64,000 nucleotides of DNA, taken from NCBI GenBank assembly GCA_020635205.1, contig JACKAE010000002.1, forward strand, positions 620,001-684,000, given 5' to 3'. Under the pieces are notes generated by a model that was given only the letters and a program-made list of their open reading frames with translations, made no database searches and was not told the origin of the DNA. Below are positions 34,697-42,513 of this stretch, piece by piece. The stretch comes from Ignavibacteria bacterium. GTDB taxonomy: Bacteria > Bacteroidota > Ignavibacteria > OLB7. A program made the translations under genes and the position numbers. Every line of letters begins with the position of its first letter. The first letter of the stretch is position 1.

Positions 34697-35086
34697 GTTT
34701 CTGTCTCCTGCAATCAATCAGGCCGTGACCATCACAGCCTCTCGCCCCGCACATGGAGGTTTGAGGGGCTTGAAGCCTGATTGCAGGAGAAGGATGATTC
34801 GCCGGACAGCACGTACAATCGTGTGCAATCTCGCAGAGCCGAAGAGAATCGTTTGCGCAATGTCGCATACGTACGTGTGGATTTTCCCGCATTCGGGGAA
34901 AGGGATTTCCCTGAATGTCGCCTCTTTACCCAATCTCAATCTTTAATGATGGTGAATGGACATTAACGGGCATTACGCGATCCCCCTTTTTCAGCGCACG
35001 CGCTGAATTACGCGCAGGCTTGAATGAGAGACAGTGAATCTTCATCTGTCTTGAATAGCAACCACACCAAACAAAGAGAGGGGAAC
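34697..35086. other. Intergenic with hairpin
   Basis: No gene with a credible start is seen. CATTCGGGGAAA...TTTCCCTGAATG (34890-34917) is a 12-bp imperfect stem with a 4-nt loop. A TTAACGGGCATTA element at 34964 resembles the AACGTCCGTTAA words near the relaxase. The region leads the excisionase-like gene and may carry its promoter. Confidence 0.4.
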
Positions 35087-35299
35087 ATGCACTCACAAGA
35101 CCTATCATCCAGTGAACGACTGATGACACGACAAGAAGCCGCCGACTATCTCGGCGTGAAAGCCAGCACGTTGTCGGTCTGGGACTGTACCAAGCGATAT
35201 AACCTGCAACCGGTCAAGGTCGGAAGACGTGCGGTGCGCTATCGCCGCCGCCACCTTGACGATTTTCTGGAGCGGTGGAAGCCGCAGTGTCCGGCATAG
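35087..35299 (+). CDS. Excisionase-like (MerR-type HTH) DNA-binding protein
   Basis: This 70-aa protein has a winged-helix HTH of the excisionase/DNA-binding family: MTRQEAADYLGVKASTLSVWD followed by VKVGRRAVRYRRRHLDDFLERW. Such proteins direct excision of integrative elements or act as small activators. GAGAGGGGAAC precedes the ATG. Seventy-seven bases later begins the primase-like gene. Confidence 0.85.
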   Translation: MHSQDLSSSERLMTRQEAADYLGVKASTLSVWDCTKRYNLQPVKVGRRAVRYRRRHLDDFLERWKPQCPA

Positions 35300-35320
35300 T
35301 GCGGGTTTCCGCAACCTGTA

Positions 35321-35339
35321 TGACCGATGCTATCGGTCA
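35321..35339. promoter_or_regulatory. Small palindrome shared with the DUF6876 leader
   Basis: TGACCGAT-GCT-ATCGGTCA is a perfect 8-bp stem ahead of the primase-like gene. Its sequence and the following CTT repeat the ends of the large inverted repeat at 17061-17158. It may be a binding site for an element-encoded regulator or a hairpin in the leader. Confidence 0.45.
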
Positions 35340-35376
35340 CTTATCCCGTCATCCCTATTCTGAAAGAGGTACAATC

Positions 35377-36294
35377 ATGTTTGAACATCACGCCAACACC
35401 TATCCATTGCCCGACATCCTTGCAGCACTCGGCTTTCACCCGGCGAAGGGTGAAGGACGCGATCTCTTTTACCGATCCCCGTTCCGTCGGGAGCGCACAC
35501 CGGCGTTTCACGTCGATTGTGTTGACAATCTCTGGTATGACTTTGGCAGCGAGTGCGGCGGCGACGTTGTGGATTTTGCCCGTGCCTTCCTTGCCAGTCG
35601 CGGTCTGGGCGTCTCGCGGGAGGAGAGCTTACGCTTTCTCGGCGAGACCGGAGCCGGGATTCCACCACAGGTCTCTTTCAACAGGGCAAGTCGCCGCATT
35701 GCCCAACCCTACCGGATTGCCGGTATCTCCCGTCATATCGCGCATCCCGGTCTACGCCGTTATCTCTCGGAGGAAAGGGGGATTCCCCTCTCTCTTGCCG
35801 GAAAGTACCTTGTGGAAGTGACGGTCTGCGACAGAGGCACAGGCCATGTCTTTCACACGCTCGGCATGAAGAACGATGACGGGGGATATGCCTTGCACAA
35901 CCGCCACTTCACGCAAACGCTGGGTCGTGTCGATGTCACGGTGATCCGGGGGAGAAGGGTTCCGGCCAGAGAGGTGCATGTGTTCGAGGACTTCATGGAC
36001 TTACTCTCCGCGCTGGCCGAGCAGAATGTAGACAGGTTTGACGGCGATATGATCGTGCTGCATATGCCCGGTTGTTTGACGAAATCTCTCGCCTATATCG
36101 ACCACTACGAACCCTATCAGCGGCTTTACGCATGGCTGGACAATGACAGGACAGGGGAGAAGGCCGCCAACATCTTCAGGCGTGTTGCAGGGCGGGGAAA
36201 TCTGGACTATCGCGACATGAACAGCGCTTACGCCCCCTTCACCGATGTCAGTGATTACCGGGTGGAGCGGCTTGCGTTCAGTACCCTCTATTGA
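35377..36294 (+). CDS. Toprim/CHC2-like primase of a mobile element
   Basis: This 305-aa protein resembles Bacteroidota mobile-element primases. The N terminus has the CHC2 primase layout (LFYRSPFRRERTPAFHVD...WYDFGSECGGDVVDFA) but all zinc ligands are replaced (S, R, D, S). The C-terminal Toprim has VFEDFMDLLSA and YAWLDNDRTGEKAA, with the DxD of Toprim. It may prime the transferred strand in the recipient. The ATG at 35377 was chosen because the CHC2-like part begins there. Confidence 0.78.
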   Translation: MFEHHANTYPLPDILAALGFHPAKGEGRDLFYRSPFRRERTPAFHVDCVDNLWYDFGSECGGDVVDFARAFLASRGLGVSREESLRFLGETGAGIPPQVSFNRASRRIAQPYRIAGISRHIAHPGLRRYLSEERGIPLSLAGKYLVEVTVCDRGTGHVFHTLGMKNDDGGYALHNRHFTQTLGRVDVTVIRGRRVPAREVHVFEDFMDLLSALAEQNVDRFDGDMIVLHMPGCLTKSLAYIDHYEPYQRLYAWLDNDRTGEKAANIFRRVAGRGNLDYRDMNSAYAPFTDVSDYRVERLAFSTLY

Positions 36295-36345
36295 CAACAC
36301 CTTTACTTTCACATCACCAACCACCAACCAAAGAGGAGACCTAAC

Positions 36346-36528
36346 ATGACAACATCATCAACCTCCAAAACCACCTTCTACATCTTTGTCGAGGAGAACG
36401 GGGAGCCGACCTGCATCGGCGGGGGCGTGCAGCGCAAAGAGAGCGCGGCACTCCACCTCGTGCTCAACGGCACGGAGTATGTTGCCTTGCCGATGACGGT
36501 CACCGCATCCGGGGGGAAGAAGGCATAG
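36346..36528 (+). CDS. Small hypothetical protein
   Basis: This 60-aa protein, with AAAGAGGAGACC at the start, reads FYIFVEENGEPTCIGGGVQR and ends in GGKKA. It looks like a small beta-protein. It sits between the primase-like and ArdC genes in the same direction and is likely expressed with them; no family recognised. Confidence 0.55.
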   Translation: MTTSSTSKTTFYIFVEENGEPTCIGGGVQRKESAALHLVLNGTEYVALPMTVTASGGKKA

Positions 36529-36583
36529 AACGCGCTCTTTCCCTTCGACTCTTCACCTTACCTCATGCAGAAAGGATCACCCC

Positions 36584-37561
36584 ATGACGACACGTGACGA
36601 TCTTTACACCACCATTACCCAACAAATCATCGCCGACCTCGAAAAGGGCGAACTGACATGGCGAAAGCCGTGGGACAGTGACCATCTGGTCACACTCCCG
36701 CTGCGTAAAAACGACATTCCCTATTCCGGGATCAATACGGTTATGCTCTGGGTGCAGGCAATGAAGAAAGGCTATCGCTCTCCCTACTGGATGACCTATC
36801 GCCAAGCGCAGGAGATGAAAGCACATGTCCGCAAAGGGGAGAAGTCCACGACGATTGTCTATTTCGATACGGTGAACGCAAATGTGACCGAGCCGGACGG
36901 CTCGGTGTCCAACAAACGCATCCCCTTCCTGAAACGCTATTCTGTCTTTAATGCCGAGCAGATCGAGGGATTGCCCGAAGCCTTCACCCAACCTCCGGCA
37001 GGGAAGATCACCAACCCAGATGAACAGATTGCCGGGATCGAAGCCTTCTTTGCCAAGACGCAGGCAGAGGTCGTGATCGGTGTCAAGGCTGCCTATAACC
37101 CGGTGTTCGATTGTATCCAGATGCCGCCGTTCGACTGCTTTGAGGATGCGCGGAGTTACTACGCAACACTGGCACATGAACTGATCCACTGGACGGGACA
37201 TGAGAGCCGCTTGCGCCGCACCTTCAATCAAAAGGCAGCGAAGGAGGAAGACTATGCGAAAGAAGAACTGATCGCCGAACTTGGAGCCTGCTTTCTGGCA
37301 GCGGACTTGGGACTGGAGCCGATGGTTCACGCAGAACATGCGGCCTATATCCAGTCATGGCTGGCTGCCCTGAAGCATGATAAACGGTTTGTCTTCCATG
37401 CTGCAGCCCAAGCTCAGCGGGCGGTAGCCTACCTCAAAGAGCTACAGGAGGAGAGCGAAGATCGACCGGTGACGCAGGCATCCGTTTTCGTGCCAGCACC
37501 GTCCCCGGTCACGCCGATCCCTGTCTCTCACAGGCTCCCGCCAAAGCCGCCGTCACCGTAA
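36584..37561 (+). CDS. ArdC-family antirestriction protein (copy 1)
   Basis: This 325-aa protein has the ArdC N-terminal single-strand DNA-binding domain (ITQQIIADLEKGELTWRKPW, then SPYWMTYRQAQEMKAHVRKGEKS, FNAEQIEGLPE) and a zincin-like C-terminal domain with AHELIHWTGHESRL, H198 and H202 of the HExxH-like site. ArdC shields incoming plasmid DNA from type I restriction. It lies next to a paralogue, and the pair forms the leading-region defence kit typical of conjugative elements. Confidence 0.92.
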   Translation: MTTRDDLYTTITQQIIADLEKGELTWRKPWDSDHLVTLPLRKNDIPYSGINTVMLWVQAMKKGYRSPYWMTYRQAQEMKAHVRKGEKSTTIVYFDTVNANVTEPDGSVSNKRIPFLKRYSVFNAEQIEGLPEAFTQPPAGKITNPDEQIAGIEAFFAKTQAEVVIGVKAAYNPVFDCIQMPPFDCFEDARSYYATLAHELIHWTGHESRLRRTFNQKAAKEEDYAKEELIAELGACFLAADLGLEPMVHAEHAAYIQSWLAALKHDKRFVFHAAAQAQRAVAYLKELQEESEDRPVTQASVFVPAPSPVTPIPVSHRLPPKPPSP

Positions 37562-37657
37562 GAGAGGGCATAGCCTCAAAGGAACCACAGCCGGAAGGAG
37601 GGGAGGGAATATCCTCTTCTCCTTCCTTCTCACCCCACTTCACGAAAGGATCACCCC

Positions 37658-38626
37658 ATGACAAGGAATACTGACCCCTATGAGACGATCACCCAACAAA
37701 TCATTGACGATGTGACCAGCAAGGAACTGCACTGGAAGGCGTGGTGGTCGGCAGAGAATCTGCTCCGGCATGAACTCTGCCCCCGGCACTATGATAATGT
37801 ACCCTTCACTGGAAAGAACGCTATTGCGCTTTTCAGCCGGGCGATTGAGAAACATTTTCGCTCACCCTACTGGCTGTCGTTTCGTCAAGTCGTTGCCTTT
37901 CGTGGAACTGTCAGTGCAGCGGCGCAGCCTTCCGTCGTACTCTGCGAGACTGCGCAGGAGCAAGCCTATCGGTCGCAAGCGGCAACCATGCGACACAAGG
38001 CGGATCGTGACATAGACCTGTATAAGGTATTCAATGCAGATCAGATTGAAGGATTGCCTTTACACTTTTACGGGGAAGAGGCATACAGCGATGTCGAGGA
38101 CGAGCGACGCATGGACGATCTCGATCTGTTCTTTGGGAGGACGGGAGCGATCACGAAGGTCGAAACCAAACCCAGTTACTCTCCTTTTCATGATACCGTT
38201 TATATGCCTCCATTTTCCTGCTTTGATACTCCTGCGAAGTATTACGCGACGCTGGCACATGAACTGATCCATTGGACTGGCAACCACAGTCGGTTGAACA
38301 GAACTTTATATAACCCTGTCGAGAATCTGCAAGGCTATGCGAAAGAGGAACTGATCGCCGAGCTTGGTTCCAGCTTTCTCGCGATAGAACTTGGTCTGGA
38401 ATGCCGACCTTTGGAACATCATGCGGCTTATATCCAGTCGTGGTTGAAGGATTTGAATAACAATCCTGCCTTCATCCAGTCCGCCTCGGAAGCAGCAGAA
38501 AAGGCAGTACGATATATCTGTACTTTACGCAAACCTTCCCCCTACAGTCCGGCGTATCCCCCTGTTTCTCCTACACCCCCCGCGCCAACGGCGCGATCTG
38601 TACCCAAACCACCACGTCCGGGATAA
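37658..38626 (+). CDS. ArdC-family antirestriction protein (copy 2)
   Basis: This 322-aa paralogue of the preceding gene keeps YETITQQIIDDV, SPYWLSFRQV, FNADQIEGLP and the zincin ALAHELIHWTGNHSRLNR-type site, but carries an inserted, charged loop after residue 95 and differs through the whole middle. The proline-rich C-terminal tail matches that of copy 1. The divergence shows an old duplication, possibly to counter different restriction systems. The 96-bp gap to copy 1 holds a purine-rich leader. Confidence 0.9.
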   Translation: MTRNTDPYETITQQIIDDVTSKELHWKAWWSAENLLRHELCPRHYDNVPFTGKNAIALFSRAIEKHFRSPYWLSFRQVVAFRGTVSAAAQPSVVLCETAQEQAYRSQAATMRHKADRDIDLYKVFNADQIEGLPLHFYGEEAYSDVEDERRMDDLDLFFGRTGAITKVETKPSYSPFHDTVYMPPFSCFDTPAKYYATLAHELIHWTGNHSRLNRTLYNPVENLQGYAKEELIAELGSSFLAIELGLECRPLEHHAAYIQSWLKDLNNNPAFIQSASEAAEKAVRYICTLRKPSPYSPAYPPVSPTPPAPTARSVPKPPRPG

Positions 38627-38700
38627 AGGACGCAGGACAGGTCAAGGTGGAAACTCTCTGCGGAACTCCGTATATTGTTCGCCAACCTGACGAGGTGGAT

Positions 38701-39513
38701 ATGAAACGCGCTAACATTCTCAATCCTGCCACCGGCTTGCCCGTGGCGTGGCAAAAACCCACCAAACCGACAGAGCTATTCAGTGAACCTGTATTGGCGT
38801 TTCTGAATGCGCTCCCGCAGACAACGGATACGTATGAGTGGTGTGAACACTTTAAGAGAGGTCTGACGGACTTGCTGCCGGATGTTGATCTGGTTGCCAT
38901 CAGCGTGCGCCCGACCGTTGATTTTGACGACCCTGAAAACGATCAGCGGCATAAGGCGCAAGAGATTCAGAAAATCTACACGCCGAACGGTTCTGTACGC
39001 TCCCGCATCTATCAGAAGTCAGAGGAAACAGAGCCTTGGATCGCGCTATACAACCTCGCCAAGGAAGGGCATCTGTCAACGGAAGATTATCACATGCCCA
39101 TCGGCATTGATTATTATTACCGGGGACGGTCGCATATCGCTTCTCTCTTGTTGTTCCGTCGGAGATCGGCAAGTCCGACATCGGTAGAGACCATTCTTCT
39201 GATGGAAAAACTCGAACCGTTTTTCGTGAACATCATTACCGCACACATTCGGCATCGCCGCCTTGAGCGTCCGCATGAACTCAACTTCCGTGATGTGGTC
39301 GAACGGATCGAGGGGGAGTCCAAACTGACACAGCGCGAGTCCGAAGCCGCTGCCCTTCTTCTCTGTGGACACAGCAATCAGGAGATTGCCGATGCCATGC
39401 AGGTATCCAAAACCACGGCAGACAAGCACATCGCCTCGGTATACCGCAAATCACGTTGCGCCAATGTCAAGGAATTGATGGCGCGTTATCTTTCTCCTGA
39501 TTCCAAATCCTGA
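38701..39513 (+). CDS. LuxR-type HTH regulator
   Basis: This 270-aa protein has a C-terminal LuxR/GerE HTH (LTQRESEAAALLLCGHSNQEIADAMQVSKTTADKHIASVYRK) and an N-terminal sensor region of ~190 residues with no clear family. It lacks the receiver aspartate of response regulators, so it may bind a small ligand. GACGAGGTGGAT leads the ATG at 38701. It lies downstream of the antirestriction genes and may control the element's cargo or transfer. Confidence 0.75.
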   Translation: MKRANILNPATGLPVAWQKPTKPTELFSEPVLAFLNALPQTTDTYEWCEHFKRGLTDLLPDVDLVAISVRPTVDFDDPENDQRHKAQEIQKIYTPNGSVRSRIYQKSEETEPWIALYNLAKEGHLSTEDYHMPIGIDYYYRGRSHIASLLLFRRRSASPTSVETILLMEKLEPFFVNIITAHIRHRRLERPHELNFRDVVERIEGESKLTQRESEAAALLLCGHSNQEIADAMQVSKTTADKHIASVYRKSRCANVKELMARYLSPDSKS

Positions 39514-39572
39514 CCTGATCTGGGTATTTCTACCCATTGTTCTCCGTACCGGCTGCTCCCTATCATTGACGC

Positions 39573-40124
39573 ATGATACAGCAGCGTCTGTTTGCCTTAT
39601 CGGTTGTCCTCCTTTTCTGCGTCATCGGCTTTGTTCATGCGCAGACGCATCCGGGTGCGCCCTATGCGGTTTATGTTGCAACGTTCTCCGGTCAGGCAGA
39701 GGTCACGGCTTCGGTCAAAACAGATTATGTGGTGATCGTATTTGCGATGCCGGGGGGAGGGTATGATTACGTCATTGATGTCGAGAATTTCACCTTCTCC
39801 GGCGACTGTCAGGATATATCGGCGGTCACGCTGGAAGGGATGGTGAATGCCGTTGCAGATGATGCGATTGCTGTAGGTGTTGCAGCGGGATACCCTGCCT
39901 GCAGCACGGCATCCTTTGTCCAGTCTGTTCATATATGGACAGTCTCCTGCGCCGAGAGGTCAGGCAGTGCTTGCCAGACAAGTTTTACCCCCTGCGGAAC
40001 AAATTGGTGTTATCGTACCTACGCGGTATCCTGTCCGGGAAATGGTCTTTCTGCTACGATCACGTCTGCCGGTGGAACCGCATCATCTTGTGCGCAATGT
40101 AGTGGCGAGGAAGCCTGTCCTTAA
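39573..40124 (+). CDS. Secreted cysteine-rich hypothetical protein
   Basis: This 183-aa protein has a signal peptide ending GFVHAQ and eleven or so cysteines in its C-terminal half (SCAERSGSACQTSFTPCGTNWCYRTYAVSC, SSCAQCSGEEACP), suggesting a disulfide-rich exported protein. No family is recognised; it may be a surface protein, adhesin or toxin. It is followed by a bidirectional hairpin. Confidence 0.6.
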   Translation: MIQQRLFALSVVLLFCVIGFVHAQTHPGAPYAVYVATFSGQAEVTASVKTDYVVIVFAMPGGGYDYVIDVENFTFSGDCQDISAVTLEGMVNAVADDAIAVGVAAGYPACSTASFVQSVHIWTVSCAERSGSACQTSFTPCGTNWCYRTYAVSCPGNGLSATITSAGGTASSCAQCSGEEACP

Positions 40125-40150
40125 AAAAAAAGGCGTGCCGAAGCACGCCT
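40125..40150 (-). terminator. Rho-independent terminator
   Basis: AGGCGTGC and GCACGCCT pair over a CGAA loop. The A run on the left is a T run on the minus strand, so it ends the minus-strand unit 40203-41009. Confidence 0.75.
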
Positions 40151-40202
40151 CTCAGTGCGTGAATGGGTGTCGCGTTTGAGTTTTTGACGTTAGCGCGTTT
40201 TC

Positions 40203-40478
40203 TCAAGTCGCGACACCTTTTCCGTCATCGGCAATCGGCCTGGTGGCGACCACCACGCCGCGAATGATTGCCGATGTCCATGTCTCGGAACCATCCGAGA
40301 TCGACGTGCCGTCATACGTGCCTACCAACAACGCCCCGTCCCCGGGGTTTGGCGCGTATGCCAGTACCGTCTCTCCTTTGATCGGATACCTCCGGTCGAT
40401 AAGCAGCCAGCAGCCACGATAGGCAACGACAAGATGCCTCTCCATGTCTGTTGGCCTCTCCATGCGCCATCTGTGCAT
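40203..40478 (-). CDS. Hypothetical protein, weakly S24/LexA-like
   Basis: This protein of up to 91 aa (an inner methionine gives 80 aa) reads MERHLVVAYRGCWLLIDRRYPIKGETVLAYAPNPGDG ... IIRGVVVATRP in pieces. The GExVLAY and IIxGVVVATR pattern recalls the C-terminal half of S24 repressors, but no serine-lysine dyad can be assigned. It follows the XRE gene on the same strand by about 130 bp, so the two could be halves of a split repressor. Confidence 0.5.
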   Translation of the reverse strand: MHRWRMERPTDMERHLVVAYRGCWLLIDRRYPIKGETVLAYAPNPGDGALLVGTYDGTSISDGSETWTSAIIRGVVVATRPIADDGKGVAT

Positions 40479-40607
40479 AGAGCCTCCCTGAATGGTGATG
40501 ATGGCATGGTGTCTTCATAGATACTCTTCTGATTTTTCGAGCATGTAGAGAACACCCACGCTACGAAGGTAGCGGGATCATCCCATGATGTAAGTACTAC
40601 ATACCTA

Positions 40608-41009
40608 CTACTTTTCTGCGTTGTCCGATGGTTTGTCGCCACGTTCTACAAGGTCTTTGAGGGATTGCAGGGCTGATTCCATCCATACGATATGGTCGGA
40701 AAGGTGCGGGTCGTTCAGGTCGAACACGTCGGAGAGCTTCTTCTCGCCAAGATACGTGCCGATGGGCGAGGTCGTGTCAATCACCAAGCCTGTTTTCTTT
40801 ATATCATCCATTGTGCCGTTCCCCGACATAAGCCAGTCAATAGAAAGACCCGCTTCCTTGAGTTTCATCAGCACCGCGAAGGACGGCTCGTTGATGTTGT
40901 TCACATACCGCGACAACTGGGTCTCATTAATGTCACACGCCTCGGCCAAACTCCGGGTGCTGCCATAGCGTTTTTTTGCAAAAATTTTAAGCCTGCCGCC
41001 AATCGTCAT
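40608..41009 (-). CDS. XRE-family repressor-like protein
   Basis: This 133-aa protein has an HTH (STRSLAEACDINETQLSRYV), then NNINEPSFAVLMKLKEAGLSIDWLMSGNG, the phage-repressor-type start of an S24 protein, and an acidic tail (SALQSLKDLVERGDKPSDN). The typical S24 peptidase part is missing. It has a palindrome at its start that may be its operator. It is divergent from the T9SS-protein/Rhs locus, so it may control that locus. Confidence 0.8.
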   Translation of the reverse strand: MTIGGRLKIFAKKRYGSTRSLAEACDINETQLSRYVNNINEPSFAVLMKLKEAGLSIDWLMSGNGTMDDIKKTGLVIDTTSPIGTYLGEKKLSDVFDLNDPHLSDHIVWMESALQSLKDLVERGDKPSDNAEK

Positions 41010-41385
41010 AGAAAAACTTTACTAAAGTGCATATTATTTTTTGATTTTTATACTCTTTAGTATATATTGTGGATGTTACGTACACAAAAGTACAAAGTAC
41101 GGATTTTGAATCCTTCAATGCCACGCCGATGTGCAGGTCTTCTGCATGTCTTTTCCCAATCGGGGAAAAGAGGGCGGGGCAGGGTGATGATCCCACAGCC
41201 ACGGGAGAACGACAATCGCCGGGCATTCGATCACGGGAGGAATTCCCGGCACGTCGTTTTACCTTTTTTTCAATCGTGCCTGACAGTAGCTTTTGTTTTG
41301 ATCGGAACGGATAGTACCGTTATCTTGTAAATGTGTGGTTGCCAGCCTTGTGGCACACCTGTCTCCAACAAAACCAGATACCGCC
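41010..41385. promoter_or_regulatory. Divergent control region with ACTTTA palindromes
   Basis: This gap separates the XRE gene from the T9SS-protein gene. ACTTTACTAAAGT (41016-41028) is a palindrome with one central base, and ACTCTTTAGT (41052-41061) is a relaxed second copy; both could bind the XRE protein. An A/T-rich stretch between them probably holds promoters. A repeated AAAGTAC word follows at 41086-41099. No gene is supported. Confidence 0.5.
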
Positions 41386-42402
41386 ATGATTCAGAAGCCC
41401 TTTTGCCGCTGCTGGATACTACTTGTGCTCATGCTCTTGGGCAGCACGATGCTCTCCGCCCAGGAATCTTCGTCTTACGATCCCTTCAACGATCCGGCGA
41501 TCATGCACATCGGCCACCTCAATCCCGATTGTGTGCCCGATACCCTCTACGGTCTCTTGCACCGCAATCTCCAGTGGATGCCTGCCTATATCTGCTGGGG
41601 AAAATCTTACGACTCCGTCGGGACTTCTCTCTGCGATGAAGGCCGGTATGACTCCACTGTCCGCTTTGCCGATGTCGTCGATACCACATGGATCGAGGCT
41701 CCCAACTGGGGGCGATACTCTTGCGCCGTCTCTATCGACAAATACAACGTCAACGATACGCTGAACGATCTGATCTTCTGGATCAAGGGGATCGACACCG
41801 TGACCGGTCAACAGGGGGCACGCATCCCGCACGACACGGCACGCGCTCTTGTGGTCTTTGGACAAAGCAAGCTGGAGACAAAAGGGAAGATCGAACTCGA
41901 CAAGATCAGGAACTTCCAGACCGGTCCTTTCAACGCGATGGCATTGGGGGTGAATACGGAACTGGTGAACCCGAAGAAGCGTGACAACACACGGAAAACC
42001 AGTTGGGAGTTAAAGCGGGTGAACCGTGCTGTCGGAGAGGAAGAGGATACCACAGGATCGACCATTGCCCTACTGGATGCCGCCGTTGACGGCGTACAGG
42101 GGAGCGGGGAAGGGATACTTGCAACGGGGGAGACAGGGGAAGCCTTCGCCGCCCGTGTCTGGCCGAACCCGACAATCTACACGACCCATCTTGAAGTTGC
42201 CCCGCTTCCGGCAGGAACCTACACCGTAGAAGTCTTGGGCGTCAACGGTGCGGCGGTCTGGCACGCGGAGATATGGTTGGAACAGGAAGGTGAGGTCTTC
42301 GAGACGGTGGATGTCAGCCACTTGCCGAGCGGTCACTATATCCTGCGCATCTACACGCCCGTCAGGTCTTTCGGCACGTACCCTGTCATCGTAGTCAAGT
42401 AG
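41386..42402 (+). CDS. Secreted protein with T9SS type A sorting domain
   Basis: This 338-aa protein has a signal peptide (ILLVLMLLGSTMLSAQ), a central region of unknown fold with several aromatic and cysteine residues, and a C-terminal T9SS type A domain: VWPNPTIYTTHLEVAPLPAG, YTVEVLGVNGAAVWHAE, then VDVSHLPSGHYILRIY...VIVVK. Such proteins cross the outer membrane through T9SS and are anchored to the cell surface. It is 111 bp upstream of the Rhs protein and may dock it or be its partner. ATG 41386 begins the signal; an upstream GTG is less likely. Confidence 0.85.
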   Translation: MIQKPFCRCWILLVLMLLGSTMLSAQESSSYDPFNDPAIMHIGHLNPDCVPDTLYGLLHRNLQWMPAYICWGKSYDSVGTSLCDEGRYDSTVRFADVVDTTWIEAPNWGRYSCAVSIDKYNVNDTLNDLIFWIKGIDTVTGQQGARIPHDTARALVVFGQSKLETKGKIELDKIRNFQTGPFNAMALGVNTELVNPKKRDNTRKTSWELKRVNRAVGEEEDTTGSTIALLDAAVDGVQGSGEGILATGETGEAFAARVWPNPTIYTTHLEVAPLPAGTYTVEVLGVNGAAVWHAEIWLEQEGEVFETVDVSHLPSGHYILRIYTPVRSFGTYPVIVVK

Positions 42403-42513
42403 TCTTCAGTGATCTGTACCGCCACGTTGGTTGCGTGGCGCGAAGGAGAGTCGTGGCGACTCTCGATCCGGCAACAACATTCATCAGATACCAAACGCAT
42501 TCTCATATCTCCT

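Noticed and set aside
34718..34939. 73-codon minus-strand frame
   Set aside because: It spans a palindrome in the leader of the excisionase-like gene, has no ribosome site and no recognisable pattern.
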